From Tessaracoccus aquimaris (lineage in GTDB: Bacteria > Actinomycetota > Actinomycetes > Propionibacteriales > Propionibacteriaceae), in assembly GCF_001997345.1 (NCBI RefSeq), contig NZ_CP019606.1:3100001-3164000 (forward strand): a DNA stretch of 64,000 nucleotides, given 5' to 3'. The notes under the pieces were generated by a model. The model was not told the DNA's origin. It saw only the letters and a program-made list of their open reading frames with translations, and did not search any database. The position numbers and the translations under genes were made by a program. Positions 25,787-34,507 of this stretch are shown here, in pieces (position 1 is the first letter of the stretch; each line of letters opens with the position of its first letter).

Positions 25787-28700
25787 GCTCCTTCGGCCAG
25801 CATGTCATCGACAAGCTGCTGGCGTTCGTCGGGGGTCATCGTGGCGAGGTTCTCGAACCGGTAGTGCTTGGACTCCTCCATCCACTCCTTGCGCTCGACT
25901 ACTCCGCCGGACACGGCCTCGATGGTGATGCGGTGCAGGATCTCGTTGTGGCTGAGCTCGAAGAGCTGCTTGGTGAGGATGTGCTTGAGCCGCTCGCTCT
26001 GATCGGGGATCTGGTCTGCGAGGCCGGCGTCGAGGCGGCGCACTAGCTCCATCAGGAATAGCCCGGCGGTCGAGAACAGGTCGGCGAACGTCTTGGTCGG
26101 GTCGTGGAATATGCCGGGGTTGGCGTCTTCGAGGATGTCGACCATCCGCTGGACGACTGCCTTCGGCGTGAACACCAGGGAGGTCTTCGGTTGCGGGATG
26201 TAGGCGAAGATGTCCTCGGTCAGGGACTCGTCGAAGTAGTCGGCGAGCTCCTCCTTCTTATTGAGGAATTCCTGCATCGACTGGTCGAAGACGGCCTCGT
26301 CAAAGAGCCCGGGTACCCGCACCGTCTGGCCTTCCTCGTCGATGACCTCCTGGCCGTCGCGCAGGAGGCGGAACTGCTCCTCGGTGATGCCGGTGATCTC
26401 CTGGAACACGTCGTCGGGGGTGAAGTCGTCGAAGTTGGACAGCCGGGTGTCCCTGGTGCCGTAGGCCATGAGGAACATGGGGATGGTGCGGGAGAAGCCG
26501 CGCAGGCGATCGCGCACCTCGTCCATCGACTTGTCGGCCCTCTTCTGGACCTTGCGGTGCTCCTCGCGGGTGACGATCTCGGGGACGAGCTGCTCCACGG
26601 CCTCGTTGGCGATGGCCTGGATCCTGGCGGCGAAGGCGGCCTTCTCCTCCTCGATCCTGGCCTCGACCGCGCTGCGGTCCGCCTCGGTGGCGGCTTCCTC
26701 GGCCTCGTGCTCCAGATGCTTGGTGGCGATGTTGTGCTCGACAAAGGCGCGCTCGACCTTGGCCTCGACGACCTTCTCGGTGCGCTCGGTGTCGCGCTTG
26801 GTCTGAGCCGCGGTGAGGTCGTAGGCCTCCTGCAGCTCCTTGCGCTTGTCGCTGGTGATGCTGGACACGGCACGCGCGACTTGGCGGGCAGCCTTGGCCG
26901 CCGGCGCGTCGGGAGAGGCCTTGGGCAGGTCCACGACGCGCCACACGGGCTTGCCCAGCTCGGCGATCTTAGGGTTGATGACCGTTGCGTGGTCGACCTG
27001 GACGTTGCCCTGGTGGTCGGTGACGGGGATGGGCTCGGGCAGTTCGATCGGGGCACCCTTGATCGCCTTGCCCTGCTTCGCCACGGGGAGCTTGTCGAGG
27101 ATCTCCTTGACGTGCTCGGTGTAGCGGAAGATGCCCGAGATGTTGTCGAAGAGCAGGTTGGACATGAAGCCGCGGCGCACGACCTCGCGGGCCTTGAATA
27201 CCTGCGGGAAGGTCAGCACCTGCGAGGCGTCGAGCTCGATCATCGTCCCGTCGGAGTCCTCGCCGAGGATCGGGAAGAAGTTGAGAAGGCGCCGGATGTT
27301 GTTCTGGCGGACGGACGGATTGCCCGACGGGTTGGGGTTCAGGTTGTTGGCGAAGGCGTCGAAGACCCGCAGGGTGCGCTCCGGCGCGAAGTCGAAGATG
27401 TAGGCGTTCTGCTTCTGGTAAACGCTGCCGCCGCGCTGGAAGGTGTGGGGGTTCTGGGCCCGAAACGCGGCCTGCATGTACTGCGCCGGGGAGTCGAGGG
27501 TGGCCAGCATGATCACGGCGGTCCACTCGGGCACGGTGACGCCGGTGGTCAGCTGCCCGACGGACAGGGTAATGGTCTTGCCGCCCCGGCCCTCGGCGTC
27601 GGCGATCGCTTCGCGGACCTTGTCGAGTGACTTACCGATCACGGCCGGGTCGTCCTCGTTGAGGCGGCCGTCGCCGGCCGCGAGCACCACTGTGTAGTCC
27701 TTGAAGACGGGGTGCACCCCCAGCAGCTTCTGGAGTGCCCTAGCCGCGTCGACCCGGTTGAGCAGCCAGAAGGAGTGGCGCACCTCGTCGCGCAGTTCCG
27801 GCGTGGAGAAGGGGTACTTCTCGTTGGTGGTGAGGGTGTCGAGGAAGCGGATGACGTCGGCCTCGTACTGGAAGTGGCCGTTGTCCTTGGTGGAGAAGAA
27901 CTCGCTGAGCTTGAAGGTGTAGTCGACGTTCTCGCCGTCCTCCTCGATGGCGACGCCCTCGGCCAGGCGGTCGGTGATCATACGCGAGACCTGGTAGGTC
28001 AGCATGTTGAGGGTCGGCAGCGCCGCGTAGGGGTTGTCCTGGCTCTCGTCGTCCCAGTTCTGGCGCGCGGTCTGCTCGTCCTCGTAGGTCCAGTTGAAGA
28101 TCTCCTCGGCGTCGAAGCGGCCCGAGGCGAGCGCCTTGAACGGGGTTCCCGACAGGTGCAGCGTGTAGTCGCGCTTGATCTGGTCGAAGGCGACGTCGGT
28201 CTTGGCGGTGTCCACGCCCTCGTGGGCCTCGTCGATGACCAGCAGGTCCCACTCGAAGTCCGCGATGTGCTTCAGCTTGGCGTGCTCGCCGCCGAAGTAC
28301 TGGGACCCCTTGAGGTCCTGCAGCGAGACGAACTCGACGATACGCGGGTCAAGGTCCTCGTTCTCCATGGCGTGCTGGCGCCACTGGGCGCGCGTCATCG
28401 GGGAGCGATCGGCCAGCGAGGCGGACTCGGAGACGAACTTGAACGTGGTCTGGTGGCCGATGTAGCGGGTGAAGTCGTCGTACCAAGAGTTGGCGATCGC
28501 CGGGCGGTTGGTAACGATGAGCGCCTTCTTCACGCCCAGCTCGCGCATCAAGTGGTAGGTCGTCAAGGTCTTGCCGAAACGCGGCTTGGCGTTCCAGAGG
28601 ACCTCCTTGGAGCTGCCAGTGAAGGCATCCAGGGCCTGGTCGACGGCGCGTCGCTGTTCGGGGCGCAGGTCGTAGTCGTCCTCGCCGCCGGCCTGCAGGT

Positions 28701-29070
28701 CGTCGAAGTTGCTGCCGATGAAGTCGTTGAAGTAGTCCAGCGAGGTCTTGGGCGCGTTGTCGAAGCGGTGCCACTCGGTCCTCTTCGGCTGGGTCTCGCG
28801 CTCGATCCTCTGCTGGCGCAGGAACTCGTGGAAGTGATGGTCGCGGAACCAGCCGCCGGACTCGGTGTTGAAGAACGCGCGCCGGGCCCACCGCTTTCGC
28901 TTCTGGATGTTGAACTGGCCGCCCTGCTGCGCGATGCGCTTGTCGGCCGTGCCCTGCTCGGTGTAGCCGATCTTCTCCCAACCGTCGTACTTGGGCATGT
29001 CCGGCGTGTCGTAGGAGTAGATCAGCGGGACGATCTCGCGGAAGGTGTCGATGCTGGGGCTAGCCATCAT
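25783..29070 (-). CDS. GIY-YIG / DEAH-helicase restriction protein
   Basis: A 1,095-residue multi-domain protein. Residues 15-50 (PLIYSYDTPDM ... WEKIGYTEQG) resemble a GIY-YIG/T5orf172 nuclease. A superfamily 2 helicase follows: Q-like LRPEQRRAVDQAL near 136, P-loop AKPRFGKTLT near 161-170, DEAH box LLVIDEAHEG near 277, HLSGTP motif III and the late arginine motif QAAFRAQNP. After a charged coiled coil (residues about 730-830), the C-terminus has a methylase-like VFTPKAVVQRMVDIL and a degenerate motif I. The start at 29070 overlaps the upstream stop by 11 bp and has a GAAGAGG site. It probably translocates on and cuts unmodified DNA. Confidence 0.8.
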   Translation of the reverse strand: MMASPSIDTFREIVPLIYSYDTPDMPKYDGWEKIGYTEQGTADKRIAQQGGQFNIQKRKRWARRAFFNTESGGWFRDHHFHEFLRQQRIERETQPKRTEWHRFDNAPKTSLDYFNDFIGSNFDDLQAGGEDDYDLRPEQRRAVDQALDAFTGSSKEVLWNAKPRFGKTLTTYHLMRELGVKKALIVTNRPAIANSWYDDFTRYIGHQTTFKFVSESASLADRSPMTRAQWRQHAMENEDLDPRIVEFVSLQDLKGSQYFGGEHAKLKHIADFEWDLLVIDEAHEGVDTAKTDVAFDQIKRDYTLHLSGTPFKALASGRFDAEEIFNWTYEDEQTARQNWDDESQDNPYAALPTLNMLTYQVSRMITDRLAEGVAIEEDGENVDYTFKLSEFFSTKDNGHFQYEADVIRFLDTLTTNEKYPFSTPELRDEVRHSFWLLNRVDAARALQKLLGVHPVFKDYTVVLAAGDGRLNEDDPAVIGKSLDKVREAIADAEGRGGKTITLSVGQLTTGVTVPEWTAVIMLATLDSPAQYMQAAFRAQNPHTFQRGGSVYQKQNAYIFDFAPERTLRVFDAFANNLNPNPSGNPSVRQNNIRRLLNFFPILGEDSDGTMIELDASQVLTFPQVFKAREVVRRGFMSNLLFDNISGIFRYTEHVKEILDKLPVAKQGKAIKGAPIELPEPIPVTDHQGNVQVDHATVINPKIAELGKPVWRVVDLPKASPDAPAAKAARQVARAVSSITSDKRKELQEAYDLTAAQTKRDTERTEKVVEAKVERAFVEHNIATKHLEHEAEEAATEADRSAVEARIEEEKAAFAARIQAIANEAVEQLVPEIVTREEHRKVQKRADKSMDEVRDRLRGFSRTIPMFLMAYGTRDTRLSNFDDFTPDDVFQEITGITEEQFRLLRDGQEVIDEEGQTVRVPGLFDEAVFDQSMQEFLNKKEELADYFDESLTEDIFAYIPQPKTSLVFTPKAVVQRMVDILEDANPGIFHDPTKTFADLFSTAGLFLMELVRRLDAGLADQIPDQSERLKHILTKQLFELSHNEILHRITIEAVSGGVVERKEWMEESKHYRFENLATMTPDERQQLVDDMLAEGA

Positions 29071-29704
29071 GCCTCTTCTCGTGGTGGACCTGGTCGACAG
29101 CGCACGGCACGAAGCCCCGCGGTTCGAGGACATTGAACAGCGAGTCCTCGCGGAGGCTGGCGAAGCGGAAAGGCTCGCGCAGGACGGTTCCGGCGACGTC
29201 GGGGTCGCGGTGCCACCACGAGAACTCCAGGTCCTCTCCTCGGTGGTCGAGTCCGGTGAGCGTGTTGCCCCGCAGGATGTTCGTCTTGATCAGGAAGGCG
29301 GCCGCCCGGTGGAGGTCGGTGCGCGGTCCGCAGCCGGTGCCGTTCGACCGGTGGAAGTCGACGAAGACCTTCAGCATGGCGGCCTTGGCGTCGGCGTGGT
29401 TGTCCTCCAGCAGCTCGATGCCGTAGATCGAGGCGAGCGCGAACAGCGACTCCTGAGGCCACAGCTCCGGCTGGATGCGCGCTTGGACGGCCTTGAGCTT
29501 CCGCTCCAGGATCGCCACGAGGAAGTTGCCGTCGCCGGCCGCGGGTTCGAGGAAGGTCTTGTCGATGAAGTCCGGCCCGAGCTCCAGGTCGTCGGCCACG
29601 ATGTCGAGCATCCGGTCGACCATGTGGCGCGGAGTGAACACCTCACCGTACGCCCTCACCCGTTCACGGGACTTCACCAGCAGCTCCTCGACCAGCAGCG
29701 TCAT
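29060..29704 (-). CDS. DNA methylase N-terminal-type subunit (AdoMet-binding)
   Basis: A 214-residue protein with ERVRAYGEVFTPRHMVDRML (motif X region) and FLEPAAGDGNFLVAIL (motif I), the AdoMet-binding start of N6-adenine methylases. It has no NPPY motif of its own and stops soon after the region where motif IV would be expected. With the NPPY-bearing protein two genes downstream, it suggests a methylase split across subunits. It is the first gene of the restriction operon, and its promoter region is shared with a divergent XRE regulator. Confidence 0.75.
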   Translation of the reverse strand: MTLLVEELLVKSRERVRAYGEVFTPRHMVDRMLDIVADDLELGPDFIDKTFLEPAAGDGNFLVAILERKLKAVQARIQPELWPQESLFALASIYGIELLEDNHADAKAAMLKVFVDFHRSNGTGCGPRTDLHRAAAFLIKTNILRGNTLTGLDHRGEDLEFSWWHRDPDVAGTVLREPFRFASLREDSLFNVLEPRGFVPCAVDQVHHEKRHDG

Positions 29705-29814
29705 GAGCGCGCCCCCACGGGCGCCTCAACAGACACCGTAGCGGGGCGCAGCGAGGGTCCCGCGCACATCGGCGCGATCACGCCCTGTCCCGACTTGCAG
29801 CTCACTCCCCCAGA

Positions 29815-29831
29815 GTATCAAGACTTGATAC
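29815..29831. promoter_or_regulatory. Perfect palindrome, likely XRE operator
   Basis: GTATCAAGACTTGATAC is a perfect 8+1+8 palindrome in the 165-bp gap between the divergent methylase operon (start 29704) and the XRE gene (start 29870). Its place fits a controller-protein operator acting on both directions. No other feature explains it. Confidence 0.65.
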
Positions 29832-29869
29832 GCTGGAGCCATGGCAGTACACAGTGGCCGGGACGCTCG

Positions 29870-30094
29870 ATGAGGCAGTTGCGCGCCGCGATGCAGCAGA
29901 TCGGCGCAACCGTGCGCGAGGTTCGCGTGGAGCGTGGCATGACTCAGGACGGGTTGGCTGTCGCAGCAGGGGTGTCTCGCCCGACGGTGGCCAGGATCGA
30001 GACCGGGTACGGGGTGGCGATGCCGTCGCTGCAGGCCGTGGCGAAGGTGCTGAGGCTGAAGGTCAACGTCAGCGTGGAGCGCACGGATGCCTGA
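29870..30094 (+). CDS. XRE-family helix-turn-helix regulator
   Basis: A 74-residue protein with the Cro/C1 helix-turn-helix pattern VRVERGMTQDGLAVAAGVSR followed by PTVARIETGYGVAMPSLQAV. It resembles controller proteins of restriction-modification systems and lies divergently from the methylase gene with a palindrome between them. The start at 29870 is the first ATG giving the full domain. It ends inside the next gene (8-bp overlap), so the two are co-translated. Confidence 0.85.
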   Translation: MRQLRAAMQQIGATVREVRVERGMTQDGLAVAAGVSRPTVARIETGYGVAMPSLQAVAKVLRLKVNVSVERTDA

Positions 30095-30683
30095 GCGGGA
30101 GGAGCTGAAGCCCATGGGTGGACGGAGCGTCGGCACTTGGCACGTGGACGACCCGAACTCGAAGGTCAACTGGCAGGTGGCGATGAGCGCTTGGGCGGAG
30201 GCGACCCTGCCGGAGCTGGAGCGGGTGGCGAGCGTGTACGAGGGTTTCATCACCTACACCGACCTCGCCGAGCGGCTGCAGGAGGTCACCGGGTACCGCA
30301 CCCGCACGGTGCTGTCCTACTGGATCGGGAAGGTGCTCGACAAGGTGGTGATCCGCACGCTGACCGAGGACCTGCCTCCGCTCACCGCACTGGTCGTGCA
30401 GAAGGGAGACGGCCTAGTCGGGGACGGCTACTACAACCGCGAGCACCCGCCGGGCTCCATCGACGAGACGGAGGAGCTGAACGACGTCGCGGATGCGGAC
30501 CGCCTGCTGTGCTACCGCGCCTACGGCGCCGACGTACCCGCCGACGCCCGGCCGCAGAGGACGGCGCTGCGCAAGGACAAGAGCGCCCCGCGACCCAGGC
30601 AGCCCGAGATGTCGCGCGCTCGCGTGTGCCCTTCATGCCGACTGGAGCTGCCACTGAGCGGGCAGTGTGACTCCTGCGACTGA
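30087..30683 (+). CDS. Hypothetical protein with C-terminal zinc ribbon
   Basis: A 198-residue protein starting at 30087 and overlapping the XRE gene. A helical domain (KVNWQVAMSAWAEATLPELE, TYTDLAERLQEVTGYRTRTV) is followed by a basic linker. A four-cysteine ribbon, CPSCRLELPLSGQCDSC, ends the protein and probably binds zinc. I do not recognise the family. Coupling to the XRE gene suggests a DNA-related partner or second controller of the restriction operon. Confidence 0.6.
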   Translation: MPEREELKPMGGRSVGTWHVDDPNSKVNWQVAMSAWAEATLPELERVASVYEGFITYTDLAERLQEVTGYRTRTVLSYWIGKVLDKVVIRTLTEDLPPLTALVVQKGDGLVGDGYYNREHPPGSIDETEELNDVADADRLLCYRAYGADVPADARPQRTALRKDKSAPRPRQPEMSRARVCPSCRLELPLSGQCDSCD

Positions 30684-30829
30684 GCGCACGCCCACGTACT
30701 TCCGTCATCGAAACCCGATGGCGACTCCACCTTCCTCCCCGGCACCGACGCCCTCGTCTTCTGTTCAGAGATGCTGCGCCCTCGTCCTAGTTGCCAGTGC
30801 GCTTGTCTCTGGTGGCAGCAACCTGCAAC

Positions 30830-33658
30830 CTAAGCGCCAAGCCACTTGTGCCGGTTGGCGATCTCTAGTCCTCGCGGGGTGAAGTCCAGGACGGCGTCCT
30901 CGCCGAGTGCTTCGGCTACTGCGGTGCGCGCCATCTCGGAGTGGCCCGTCTCGACCATGATTGCGGCGAGGTCCAGCTTCGCGGTCTCAGAGTCGCGGTC
31001 GGCTTGCAGCGCAACGGTGGCCGCACGGCGGGCGGCCTCGTAGTCGCCAGCGTGCAAGTGGTGGGTCACGAGGATGTGGGCGACGTCACCGACGGCGCAG
31101 ATCATGTGGTGATCGACGCGGTCGCCTTCGAAGAGCCAGGTCCACCCAGCTGGCCGCAGCTGGTCGAAGGGCCTACCTTGTACCAGCTCTAGCGCGGTCT
31201 CCAGGTCGTCGATCCCGTCGGCGCCCTTGGCCACGGCACGGGTACGCAGTCGCCTGAAGAGGTCTGCGTCGATGAGTAGGTCCTGTACGACGTACACCCC
31301 GATGCCGCGGGTGTGTGCTTCGGGCGAGGCTTTGGCGTCTGGGATATGTGGCTCGCTCGTACGCGGGTTGGTGCCGAGCCACTGCCGCAGGTTCGAGATG
31401 GCGGTGCGAGCTCGCGGAACGGTAAGGCCAAAGGCGTCTGCAAGCTGATCTCCGGTGACGCCATTGGGGTGGAGAGCAAGATAGGCGAGCGCTTCGGTGT
31501 AGTAGGCCTTCTGCTTGGCAATTGGCTTGCCGTAGCAGCGGGCCTTCACTGGCCCCAAGAGGGACAGGCGGGGGTATGGGCACTTGTCGGAGAACCACAT
31601 TCGCACGTCTTCGTCGAGGCTGGGATCCCGGTCGGCCAACACGTTTGCGTCGGAGCTCTTCACGCGCGCTGCCACGACATTGAGGTCTTCCGAAGTGGTT
31701 GCTGTTTCGGCGAGGTACTCCTCGTCACCCTCCGGGAGAAGCCCCGGGTGTGCGGTGCCATCTGTGCGGAGCGCGCGGTGGTGTTCGAGGAGGTTGCCGG
31801 TGACGTCGGTCAGCTCGTCGGCAGCGGGTGGGGGTTCGTCATCGCGGGTGGTGGTCTTCAGAAGGATTGCGCACCCAGCGGCTTCGTCTTCGGTGAGGCC
31901 AACGGCGGTCAGTTCGAGGCCCAGTCCGCTGACACGGCCAGAGGCGGTCACCATGAGCGTTGCTTCATCGGCGGACTCGCTGACGAGTGCGATGCCAGTT
32001 CGGCGCGGTTGTGCTGCGATGAGTTCGGCGAGATCCGTGTTGGAGTGGGGGTTGAGAGCGACACCTGCTCCCCAGATCTCGTCCTCGGCCAGCGTCGCGC
32101 GACCCAGCCGTGCGGTAGCGCCGCCGCGGTCGGCGCGGTTCTGGTTTCGCCTCGCCAGCTCCAGCACCTCGGTGTCGGTGGCGTCGAGGCGGTCGGGTGC
32201 CATAGCCATAGCGTCGGCGGCCGGGCCGTGGCAGGCGACGCGGATCCCTTCTGACCAGGGATTGACAGCCAGTTCGGCGGCGAGGTAGCGGGCGAAGTCA
32301 GCGCGCATGACCGCGTCACCACCCACGGTGATGTGTCCCAGGTTCTCAAGGTTGATGAGAATGACCCGGTCGGACGTGTCGGTGCCGATCGTGACCAGCA
32401 AGGGGTACGCGCAGGGGGCGTCTGAATCCCCTGGCGCGATCTGGTCAGCGGGAGTGGCGGTGGGGAGCGTCCATCCTTCGGTTCCGGGTTCCCACGGTGG
32501 GGGTAGCTGGTCATTCGTGGTGAGGGTGATGGTTCCGTCGGTTGCGACGGCGACTGTGATGATGTCGACGGTTCCGTGGAGTCGTCGGAGGACGGCGTCG
32601 AGGCGGTGAACCAGACGGGTGGAGAGCCCGGCAGCGACGTGGGCTGTCATCTCGATTGGCGCAGTGTGTCGGCTGGGTTCTGCGATTGTTCGTCCGGGGC
32701 GGCGGGTGCGGAACTGTTCGCGTCGACGGCGGGCCAGAAGTGCGGCCACACCTGCCCCGAGGAAGGAGCCAGCGCCCAGGAGCCCGGCCACCTGCCAGGC
32801 GAAGATCGGGGCGGCCTCGGTGTCGTCATCGGTGCTGACGCCGGCGGCGGGGATCTGCGCTGGGACGGATGTTGGGGTTGCCGATGGCACCGCGCTTGGG
32901 GGCAGTGCCGCCTCTGGATTGCTGACCTCGTGTGTGGGTTCGGGCGTGGCAGCCACAGCATCGGCTGTCGTTGGAGTGAAGGCTTCGGCTGGGGCCGTGG
33001 CCTGTTCTTGGGATTGTGTGGCAGGGGGTGTGGGGAGTTTGAGGGTCCAGCCGACGTCGATGGCGTCTGGGTCTTCCAGGGCGTAGCCCGTGGGTTGCTC
33101 GATGCCACGGTTCAGCTCGTAGAGTTCGGGCCACTTGAGAGGGTCGTCGAGGTGTTCCTCGGCCAACGACCAGAGGGTGTCACCCTTCTCCACAGTCACT
33201 GTGGGGGCGACCGACTGCGGGGTGGATTGTGCGGGGTTGGTCGTTGCGGGCGCGGTGGCGGCCGGGATGTCGGGGTTGGTGACAATGATCGGTGGGGCGG
33301 CGGCGGAGGGTGTTGCGGCGGTGCCTGCGGCCAAGGTGCCGATGGCGGCCATGACGAGGAGTCGGATGGCTGGTTGGGCGAGTGAGCCGCCGGGCAGGGT
33401 GGGCGCTTTGACGCCGCGGAGTGCGCTGATGGTTTCGGTGAGGATGATGGCGGTGAGCCACAGCCAGAGTGCCCAGGCTGCGACCCAGATGATCACGAGA
33501 AGGAGTCGTCCGTTGTCGGGGCTGAGGAGCAGGGTGCTGAGTTGGTCCCAGGGTGGGAGGAAGCCGGGGAGTTGTCCCAGCTGCAACAGCAGCCACGGTG
33601 CGCCGATCACGATGGCGGCCATGAGGAGGGTGGCTGCGATCCGTTGGAGGAGTCTCAT
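30830..33658 (-). CDS. LysM and BTAD-domain membrane protein
   Basis: A 942-residue protein. Two N-terminal membrane segments (LLMAAIVIGAPWLLLQL; LLLVIIWVAAWALWLWLTAI) come before a proline/alanine/threonine linker and a LysM domain (VTVEKGDTLWSLAEEHLDDP ... VGWTLKLP, about residues 153-206). A third membrane helix (WQVAGLLGAGSFLGAGVAAL, about 290) leads to a long cytoplasmic part. This ends in a winged-helix-like segment (GDQLADAFGLTVPRARTAIS) and a bacterial transcriptional activator (BTAD) tetratricopeptide-like domain. Such LysM-BTAD proteins often accompany Tad-like genes in actinobacterial mobile elements. It may link the cell wall to transcription, which is inference. Confidence 0.75.
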   Translation of the reverse strand: MRLLQRIAATLLMAAIVIGAPWLLLQLGQLPGFLPPWDQLSTLLLSPDNGRLLLVIIWVAAWALWLWLTAIILTETISALRGVKAPTLPGGSLAQPAIRLLVMAAIGTLAAGTAATPSAAAPPIIVTNPDIPAATAPATTNPAQSTPQSVAPTVTVEKGDTLWSLAEEHLDDPLKWPELYELNRGIEQPTGYALEDPDAIDVGWTLKLPTPPATQSQEQATAPAEAFTPTTADAVAATPEPTHEVSNPEAALPPSAVPSATPTSVPAQIPAAGVSTDDDTEAAPIFAWQVAGLLGAGSFLGAGVAALLARRRREQFRTRRPGRTIAEPSRHTAPIEMTAHVAAGLSTRLVHRLDAVLRRLHGTVDIITVAVATDGTITLTTNDQLPPPWEPGTEGWTLPTATPADQIAPGDSDAPCAYPLLVTIGTDTSDRVILINLENLGHITVGGDAVMRADFARYLAAELAVNPWSEGIRVACHGPAADAMAMAPDRLDATDTEVLELARRNQNRADRGGATARLGRATLAEDEIWGAGVALNPHSNTDLAELIAAQPRRTGIALVSESADEATLMVTASGRVSGLGLELTAVGLTEDEAAGCAILLKTTTRDDEPPPAADELTDVTGNLLEHHRALRTDGTAHPGLLPEGDEEYLAETATTSEDLNVVAARVKSSDANVLADRDPSLDEDVRMWFSDKCPYPRLSLLGPVKARCYGKPIAKQKAYYTEALAYLALHPNGVTGDQLADAFGLTVPRARTAISNLRQWLGTNPRTSEPHIPDAKASPEAHTRGIGVYVVQDLLIDADLFRRLRTRAVAKGADGIDDLETALELVQGRPFDQLRPAGWTWLFEGDRVDHHMICAVGDVAHILVTHHLHAGDYEAARRAATVALQADRDSETAKLDLAAIMVETGHSEMARTAVAEALGEDAVLDFTPRGLEIANRHKWLGA

Positions 33659-34083
33659 TGCTGTGTGCCTCCTAGAACCGAGGTGACGGTGGCGGATCCG
33701 GTCTCGTTCAGCGCCAGGGCGTCGATCCCGATGATCGACAGGAACTGGGTGCTGTACCTACCGGTCACGGTGACGGTGACCGTGTCCCCACCACGGACAT
33801 TGGTGCTTCCGCTGTACGGGGAGCCAGCCACGTAGGCGTTCGCGGCCCGGATGGCTCCGTTCACGTCGGGCCGTGCCCGACCGGAGTCCATGGTCAAGTG
33901 TTGTCCTCCAGCGCGGGCGGCTTCGGCCGCGACGCCTCTGGCGTCCTGAGAGGCTGCGGCGTGACCGGCGAAATCCACGCCGAGCCCGACGATGACGATG
34001 AACGCCACCATCGCCACGGCCACCCACACCGACACCATGCCCCGCTCACCGTGGGGCTTCGTGAATGCTTCCTGGGCGTTCAT
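33655..34083 (-). CDS. TadE/TadG-like pseudopilin
   Basis: A 142-residue protein with a short basic leader ending in GERGMVSVWVAVAMVAFIVIVGLGVDFAGHA, the class III prepilin-like hydrophobic N-terminus seen in Tad pilus minor subunits, then a secreted beta-rich part (TVTVTVTGRYSTQF). Its start overlaps the previous gene's stop (ATGA), and its stop overlaps the LysM/BTAD start, forming a tight operon. Confidence 0.7.
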   Translation of the reverse strand: MNAQEAFTKPHGERGMVSVWVAVAMVAFIVIVGLGVDFAGHAAASQDARGVAAEAARAGGQHLTMDSGRARPDVNGAIRAANAYVAGSPYSGSTNVRGGDTVTVTVTGRYSTQFLSIIGIDALALNETGSATVTSVLGGTQQ

Positions 34084-34505
34084 CGTCGGGTCCTGTACGT
34101 GTCGACAGGTGACGTCTTGGTGGCGGACAGCGTCTTTGAGGTGGGCAAGCCGGGAAGACCGATTCCGAAGTCGACTTCGCAGGTCACCGTGACAGACACA
34201 TTGGCAGGGGTCCCCAGTGGTGCGCGGAGGCCGCTCGCGTCGACGGCGACGTTGGAGGAACGGCAGTTGACGCCGGACTCAGCCAGGGACGACCCGGCTA
34301 CGGTTCGAGCAGCCCCGGTCGCAGCGCCAGGGACGCGCTCGATCGATGCCGCTCTAGCTGCCTGCGACGCGGCCGATGACACGGCCAGATTCGCTAGGGC
34401 TTGATTGGCGAGCACGACCAGCAGCCCGACAACAAGGAGCAGCACCGGAATGATGATCGCGGTCTCGACCGCAATCATCATCCCCCGCTGATCCTTCGCA
34501 CGCAC
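34080..34505 (-). CDS. TadE-family protein
   Basis: A 141-residue protein with the TadE signature: RGMMIAVETAIIIPVLLLVVGLLVV (note the conserved glutamate five residues into the hydrophobic stretch), then a short extracellular domain containing paired cysteines (GVNCRSS; TVTCEVDFG). TadE proteins are minor pilins assembled by Tad-type secretion machines. No Tad ATPase is in this window. It lies directly after the secreted-protein gene (2-bp gap). Confidence 0.8.
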   Translation of the reverse strand: MRAKDQRGMMIAVETAIIIPVLLLVVGLLVVLANQALANLAVSSAASQAARAASIERVPGAATGAARTVAGSSLAESGVNCRSSNVAVDASGLRAPLGTPANVSVTVTCEVDFGIGLPGLPTSKTLSATKTSPVDTYRTRR

Positions 34506-34507
34506 GA

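Noticed and set aside
27712..29136. 474-residue plus-strand frame
   Set aside because: Antisense to the helicase gene, with leucine/valine-rich shadow composition.
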